Position numbers and translations under genes: made by a program. DNA of 64,000 nucleotides from Mucilaginibacter sp. SJ (GTDB lineage Bacteria > Bacteroidota > Bacteroidia > Sphingobacteriales > Sphingobacteriaceae): positions 2,852,001 through 2,916,000 of the forward strand of contig NZ_CP118631.1 in the NCBI RefSeq assembly GCF_028993635.1. Reading direction: 5' to 3'. The stretch's first letter is position 1. Every line of letters starts with the position of its first letter. Under the pieces are notes generated by a model. That model did not search any database. It saw only the letters and a list, made by a program, of their open reading frames with translations, and had not been told where the DNA came from. Positions 60,599 to 64,000 of this stretch are shown piece by piece.

Positions 60599-62128
60599 AT
60601 GAAAACAAAATGTGGCACATTTATATTGCCCCTCCTTATTGCTTTAAATTGTATTTGTAAGGCCCAGGATTCTTCCCAAAAACCTTATACAGATGAACAT
60701 CGCCCTCAGGTACACTTTTCACCGGCCCAGCATTGGATGAACGACCCTAACGGTATGGTTTATTATAATCATACTTATCATTTATTTTTCCAGTATTATC
60801 CTAAAGACATTGTATGGGGGCCAATGCACTGGGGGCATGCGGAAAGTAAAGACCTAATCCACTGGAAACAGTTACCTATCGCATTGTATCCGGATAGCCT
60901 TGGATATATTTTTTCTGGTAGCGCTGTTGTCGATTCCAATAATACAACTGGTTTTGGTAAAAATGGCAAAATACCCCTGGTGGCCATATTCACCCATCAT
61001 GATCCTAAAGGAGAAAAAGACGGCACCGATAAGTTCCAAAACCAAAGCCTTGCCTATAGCCTGGATGGCGGCGGCACATGGACTAAATACAGCGGCAACC
61101 CGGTTTTGAAAAACCCCGGTGTCCGTGATTTCCGCGACCCCAAAGTGATGTGGTATGGCCCGGAGAAAAAATGGGTAATGACCCTTGCAACTCAAGATCA
61201 TATCTCCTTCTATTCGGCCCCTGACCTGAAAAACTGGAAAAAGGAAAGTGAATTTGGTATCAAAGCAGGTGCACACGGGGGTGTATGGGAATGTCCTGAT
61301 CTGTTCCCGCTAAAAATGAACGGAAAAACCTACTGGATTCTGATCGTAAACCTTAATCCCGGCGGGCCTAACGGCGGTTCAGCAACGCAATATTTTGTAG
61401 GAAATTTTGACGGGAATAAGTTTAGTCCCCTTGATTCAAATACCAGGTGGCTTGACTACGGCCCCGACGAATATGCAGGCATTACGTGGAGCAATACCGG
61501 CAGCCGTAAAATATTTTTAGGGTGGATGAGCAACTGGCAATATGCCAACCAGGTACCCACAAAGGCCTGGCGTAATGCTGCAACCATTCCACGTGAGCTT
61601 AGCCTGAAACAAAGCAAAGGCCAAATTTTACTGGTATCCAAACCGGTGGCTGAATTAAAAAACATTGAAGAAAAAACAATTGTGTTAAAGCAGCCCGTGG
61701 TTACCAAGTCTCTTGATCTTACTTCAAAAATTAATAAGCTCAAAAGCCGATATGTTTTAAAATTGAGCTTTGCTACCTTAAAAGATTATAGCATCAGGCT
61801 ATCAAACACCAAAGGTGAAGAACTGCTTATTGGTTACGACCCTGCAAAAGATGAATACTATATAGATCGTACCAAAGCCGGAAAAATGGATTTCCAAAAG
61901 AATTTTTCGGGCCGTTTTACCGCACCGCGGCAAAGCGCTGCTAAAAATTCCGACCTCATTTTAGTAGTCGACAAATCATCTGTAGAGCTATTTGCTGACG
62001 GAGGTTTAACTACTATGACTGCAATTTATTTCCCAACCGGTGATTTCAATAACCTTGCCGTTAAAACCACCGGAAAATTAGCCATTAATAATATTAGCAT
62101 TTCCGGATTGAGGTCTATCTGGAAATAA
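60599..62128 (+). CDS. GH32 family fructan hydrolase (levanase/inulinase/invertase-like)
   Basis: The 509-residue enzyme splits beta-fructosyl bonds in fructans or sucrose. The nucleophile motif WMNDPNG (Asp49) is at the mature N-terminus, the transition-state motif FRDPKV near residue 180 and the acid-base motif WECPDLF near residue 235, followed by a C-terminal beta-sandwich (after about residue 370). The N-terminus (PLLIALNCICKA) is a signal; the cysteines in it could make it a lipoprotein displayed at the surface. It is the only GH32 gene here, whereas the B. thetaiotaomicron locus has several. Endo- versus exo-action and levan versus inulin preference cannot be decided by eye. Confidence 0.95.
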   Translation: MKTKCGTFILPLLIALNCICKAQDSSQKPYTDEHRPQVHFSPAQHWMNDPNGMVYYNHTYHLFFQYYPKDIVWGPMHWGHAESKDLIHWKQLPIALYPDSLGYIFSGSAVVDSNNTTGFGKNGKIPLVAIFTHHDPKGEKDGTDKFQNQSLAYSLDGGGTWTKYSGNPVLKNPGVRDFRDPKVMWYGPEKKWVMTLATQDHISFYSAPDLKNWKKESEFGIKAGAHGGVWECPDLFPLKMNGKTYWILIVNLNPGGPNGGSATQYFVGNFDGNKFSPLDSNTRWLDYGPDEYAGITWSNTGSRKIFLGWMSNWQYANQVPTKAWRNAATIPRELSLKQSKGQILLVSKPVAELKNIEEKTIVLKQPVVTKSLDLTSKINKLKSRYVLKLSFATLKDYSIRLSNTKGEELLIGYDPAKDEYYIDRTKAGKMDFQKNFSGRFTAPRQSAAKNSDLILVVDKSSVELFADGGLTTMTAIYFPTGDFNNLAVKTTGKLAINNISISGLRSIWK

Positions 62129-62145
62129 CCGGCAACAGTGAGCTA

Positions 62146-62208
62146 AAAAAGATTTGAAATGGTTTTGCACCCGTCATATGAATGTGTAATTCCATTTCAA
62201 ATCTTTTT
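62146..62208 (+). terminator. Terminator after the GH32 gene
   Basis: AAAAAGATTTGAAATGG (62146-62162) pairs exactly over 17 bp with CCATTTCAAATCTTTTT (62192-62208) around a 29-base loop, ending in TTTTT. It begins 17 bases past the stop codon. Confidence 0.88.
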
Positions 62209-62385
62209 CTTGTGATAAGGTTTAGGTGAAATATTGTGTTTCCGAACTCCATTCAGTGTATTATCCCGTCTTGTCCATTGCAAATATACTAATATTTTTA
62301 GCATTTCAAATTCTAAATTTTAAAAAACAGAAATTCAGGATTAAGATCTGGTGATTGGGCTTCCGAAAAAGAATCATAAGCTCCG

Positions 62386-62419
62386 AAAGGTTGTTTTCAT
62401 CCCAAAAACAACCTTTTTT
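62386..62419 (+). terminator. Orphan terminator with no gene before it
   Basis: AAAGGTTGTTTT (62386-62397) pairs exactly with AAAACAACCTTT (62405-62416) around a 7-base loop, followed by TTT. About 180 bases without any gene separate it from the previous terminator. It would end a short untranslated transcript, or serve as a second stop for the operon. The surrounding 493-base gap holds nothing else that I recognise. Confidence 0.75.
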
Positions 62420-62621
62420 ATTTCCCGACATTTCCGGTTATTCTTTCCAATCGCTTTATCGCCTCGCTATATTATAATATTAATATATAAATAACCCCCA
62501 TAAATTCCAGTTTTGCCCCCCATCCATGGGATTTTAAGTATGTTAATTTGTGTCACCAATTAACCAGTACTCTCATTAACTATCGGGAGAAGCACACCTA
62601 TTAACCTAAAAAATCTTTATT

Positions 62622-63446
62622 ATGAAAAATTTAACTTTTGTTTTAATTGCATTTATTGTGATTACATCGTTTTTTGCATGTAGAAAAGATAATGCAGCCA
62701 CCGCTAATTCCGCGGTAACTACTTCAGCCAGTCATCTTGCAACCAATGCGGTATCATGGGTAAATGTTATTCCTTCTACCTCCTTTAGCTCGTACAGCAC
62801 TTATTGGAATGACCTGTATCCATGGGGATCTGATCATAACGGGTCTGCCCGTATGCGCTCTCAAAATATTTCAGTTTCCGGAGGTGTACTTACATTAACC
62901 AGTGCACCCAGCGGCAGCGTAGGCAACAGCAATAAAGATCCATATTTACCAATCCATTATTATTCAGGGACAATTTATGCCAAGACCGTACCTGTGGTAA
63001 CCGACTCCTGGCCTAAGTGGCATTTTAAAGGGGAATTTCAATGCGAATCACAAACCGGTACATGGCCTGCCTTTTGGGTAACAGGCGCCGATTCATGGCC
63101 ACCCGAAAGCGACTTTATGGAATTTAAAGGGAGTGCTACCTGCTGGACAAACACCTACAAAAATGCGAGCGGAGGCTGGTCAAGTGTGGGTACAACTATT
63201 TCCAGCCCCGGAAACTGGCACACTTACTCAGTTTACATGACCAAGACCAATGCGACCGACGTGTCAATCGAATACTGGATAGATGGTGTTTTAAAAAGCA
63301 CACAAACAGGCGCCAACTTTGTTGGTAAAAACCTGAATATCATTATCGATTACCAAATGGAAGGATCGTCAGGATCACCAGGTCCTACCGGCACCACTTA
63401 TATGCGCGCAAGGAATGTAATTGTTGAAAAAAGCGCTACGTTATAA
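62622..63446 (+). CDS. GH16-like secreted lipoprotein glycosidase
   Basis: The 274-residue product has a lipobox in TSFFACRKD (cysteine at about residue 20). A concanavalin-A-type beta-sandwich of about 235 residues resembles glycoside hydrolase family 16. The candidate catalytic motif is PPESDFMEFKG (about residues 166-176), which fits the GH16 pattern E-x-D-x-x-E, preceded by the aromatic WPAFWVTGADSW as in family members; WHTYSVYMTKTNATDVSIEYWIDG is the usual C-terminal strand region (cited as the segment near 205-228). Target polysaccharides of GH16 are beta-glucans or galactans, not fructans, so it may belong to a different system despite its position after the fructan locus. Confidence 0.78.
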   Translation: MKNLTFVLIAFIVITSFFACRKDNAATANSAVTTSASHLATNAVSWVNVIPSTSFSSYSTYWNDLYPWGSDHNGSARMRSQNISVSGGVLTLTSAPSGSVGNSNKDPYLPIHYYSGTIYAKTVPVVTDSWPKWHFKGEFQCESQTGTWPAFWVTGADSWPPESDFMEFKGSATCWTNTYKNASGGWSSVGTTISSPGNWHTYSVYMTKTNATDVSIEYWIDGVLKSTQTGANFVGKNLNIIIDYQMEGSSGSPGPTGTTYMRARNVIVEKSATL

Positions 63447-63710
63447 CTTCAACCAAATTATAGGCTTGCTTCTCCGGTACCGGTGATATTGCTGGTTCAT
63501 TAAAACTAAAAAGGGTATGTATGCGCAAAAGCGAAATACGTGCCCTTTTAGCTATTACTTCAAAAATGGAACCACGCATAATTTATAAATAAATTAATCA
63601 ATACTATAATAACTTTTCCCAATTGAAGATTGAGCGTGGTAATACTATCTAATTTTTTTAAAAGCAGATAATATATCTTAACTTATGCAACAATATCATA
63701 ATTGCCAATT

Positions 63711-64000
63711 ATGTTCCGATTACTCTTTATTGATGACAGTAAACTTGACCATATTATATTGGATAAGCTTATTGCAGGAATCGAAGATTTTAACCCCATA
63801 TCACATAGTTACGACGGTGAAGACGCGTTAAAATCATTAACAGATAACCCGGCGGATTGTCCTGATGTTATTTTTTTGGACATCAGGATGCCCAGGTTTG
63901 ACGGCTGGGATTTCCTTGAAGGCTTTAAGGATCTGTACCCGGCATTACCGGTTAAACCACTACTCTACGTATTTTCCTCATCCATCGATCCGACAGACCG
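63711..64000 (+). CDS. CheY-like response regulator receiver (3' end outside window)
   Basis: I translated this by eye from ATG 63711 to the right edge (96 codons). It starts MFRLLFIDDSKLDH with the acidic pair of receiver domains, then DVIFLDIRMPRFDGWDFLE with the phosphoacceptor aspartate (about residue 61), and YVFSSSIDPTD with the conserved serine/threonine position. The gene is cut by the window edge, so an output domain cannot be excluded, but the SSSIDPTD ending is typical of single-domain regulators of this phylum. The 264-base gap before it shows no gene. Confidence 0.85.
   Translation, partial: MFRLLFIDDSKLDHIILDKLIAGIEDFNPISHSYDGEDALKSLTDNPADCPDVIFLDIRMPRFDGWDFLEGFKDLYPALPVKPLLYVFSSSIDPTD

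Overview
The window looks like chromosomal DNA of a Bacteroidota bacterium of the Sphingobacteriaceae type; Mucilaginibacter or a close relative is my best guess, not proven. Signs are a SusC/SusD locus with a hybrid two-component regulator, a type B type IX secretion (T9SS) sorting domain, arrays of large MacB/FtsX-like permeases, an oversized SecA, promoters of the TTTG-N19/20-TAnnTTTG kind, and many short intergenic palindromic repeats.

Layout. 1-1432: parA and the start of parB (left edge truncated). 1732-5509: an FMN reductase, an orphan T9SS cell-surface protein and a HigB/HigA toxin-antitoxin pair. 5510-12052: hairpin repeat, secreted hypothetical, M20 amidohydrolase overlapping a SPOR protein, two MITE-like repeats, secA. 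12397-25865: five consecutive, same-strand, paralogous ABC-type permeases without an ATPase gene. Four share a (T)TCATTGGT-type repeat directly before the start codon that creates tiny upstream reading frames, and the fifth has an extra anti-sigma-like N-terminus. 26393-28891: M1 aminopeptidase. 29118-34035 (minus strand): rplM-rpsI-rpsB-tsf, then nagA and pyrH, with a textbook promoter before rplM and clear terminators. 34390-40933: mixed housekeeping and hypothetical genes (lipoprotein, outer-membrane barrel, PAS protein, small membrane protein, Fe-S oxidoreductase pair).

41140-45987: an intact tRNA-Phe gene, then about 4.7 kb of accessory DNA (a complete ISL3/ISAon1-type insertion sequence, an HxlR regulator divergent from an SDR oxidoreductase and an NTF2-like protein, and a lipoprotein made of two repeated domains), closed by a 35-bp near-copy of the tRNA 3' end. 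This is the architecture of an island or integrated element at a tRNA, although no integrase remains.

46105-49974: DoxX-like membrane protein with a cysteine-rich tail, CHAD protein, PAS-PAS-GAF histidine kinase. 50191-62128: a fructan/fructose utilisation locus. A periplasmic sugar-binding hybrid histidine kinase/AraC regulator is divergent from an operon of MFS sugar importer, PfkB fructokinase, SusC and SusD, followed by a GH32 fructanase. The surface enzyme cuts fructan, SusC/D import oligosaccharides, the MFS protein carries fructose into the cytoplasm and the kinase phosphorylates it, while the hybrid regulator senses free sugar in the periplasm. A GH16-like lipoprotein (62622-63446) and the start of a CheY-like response regulator (63711 to the right edge) end the window. 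No CRISPR array, rRNA or phage structural gene was seen.
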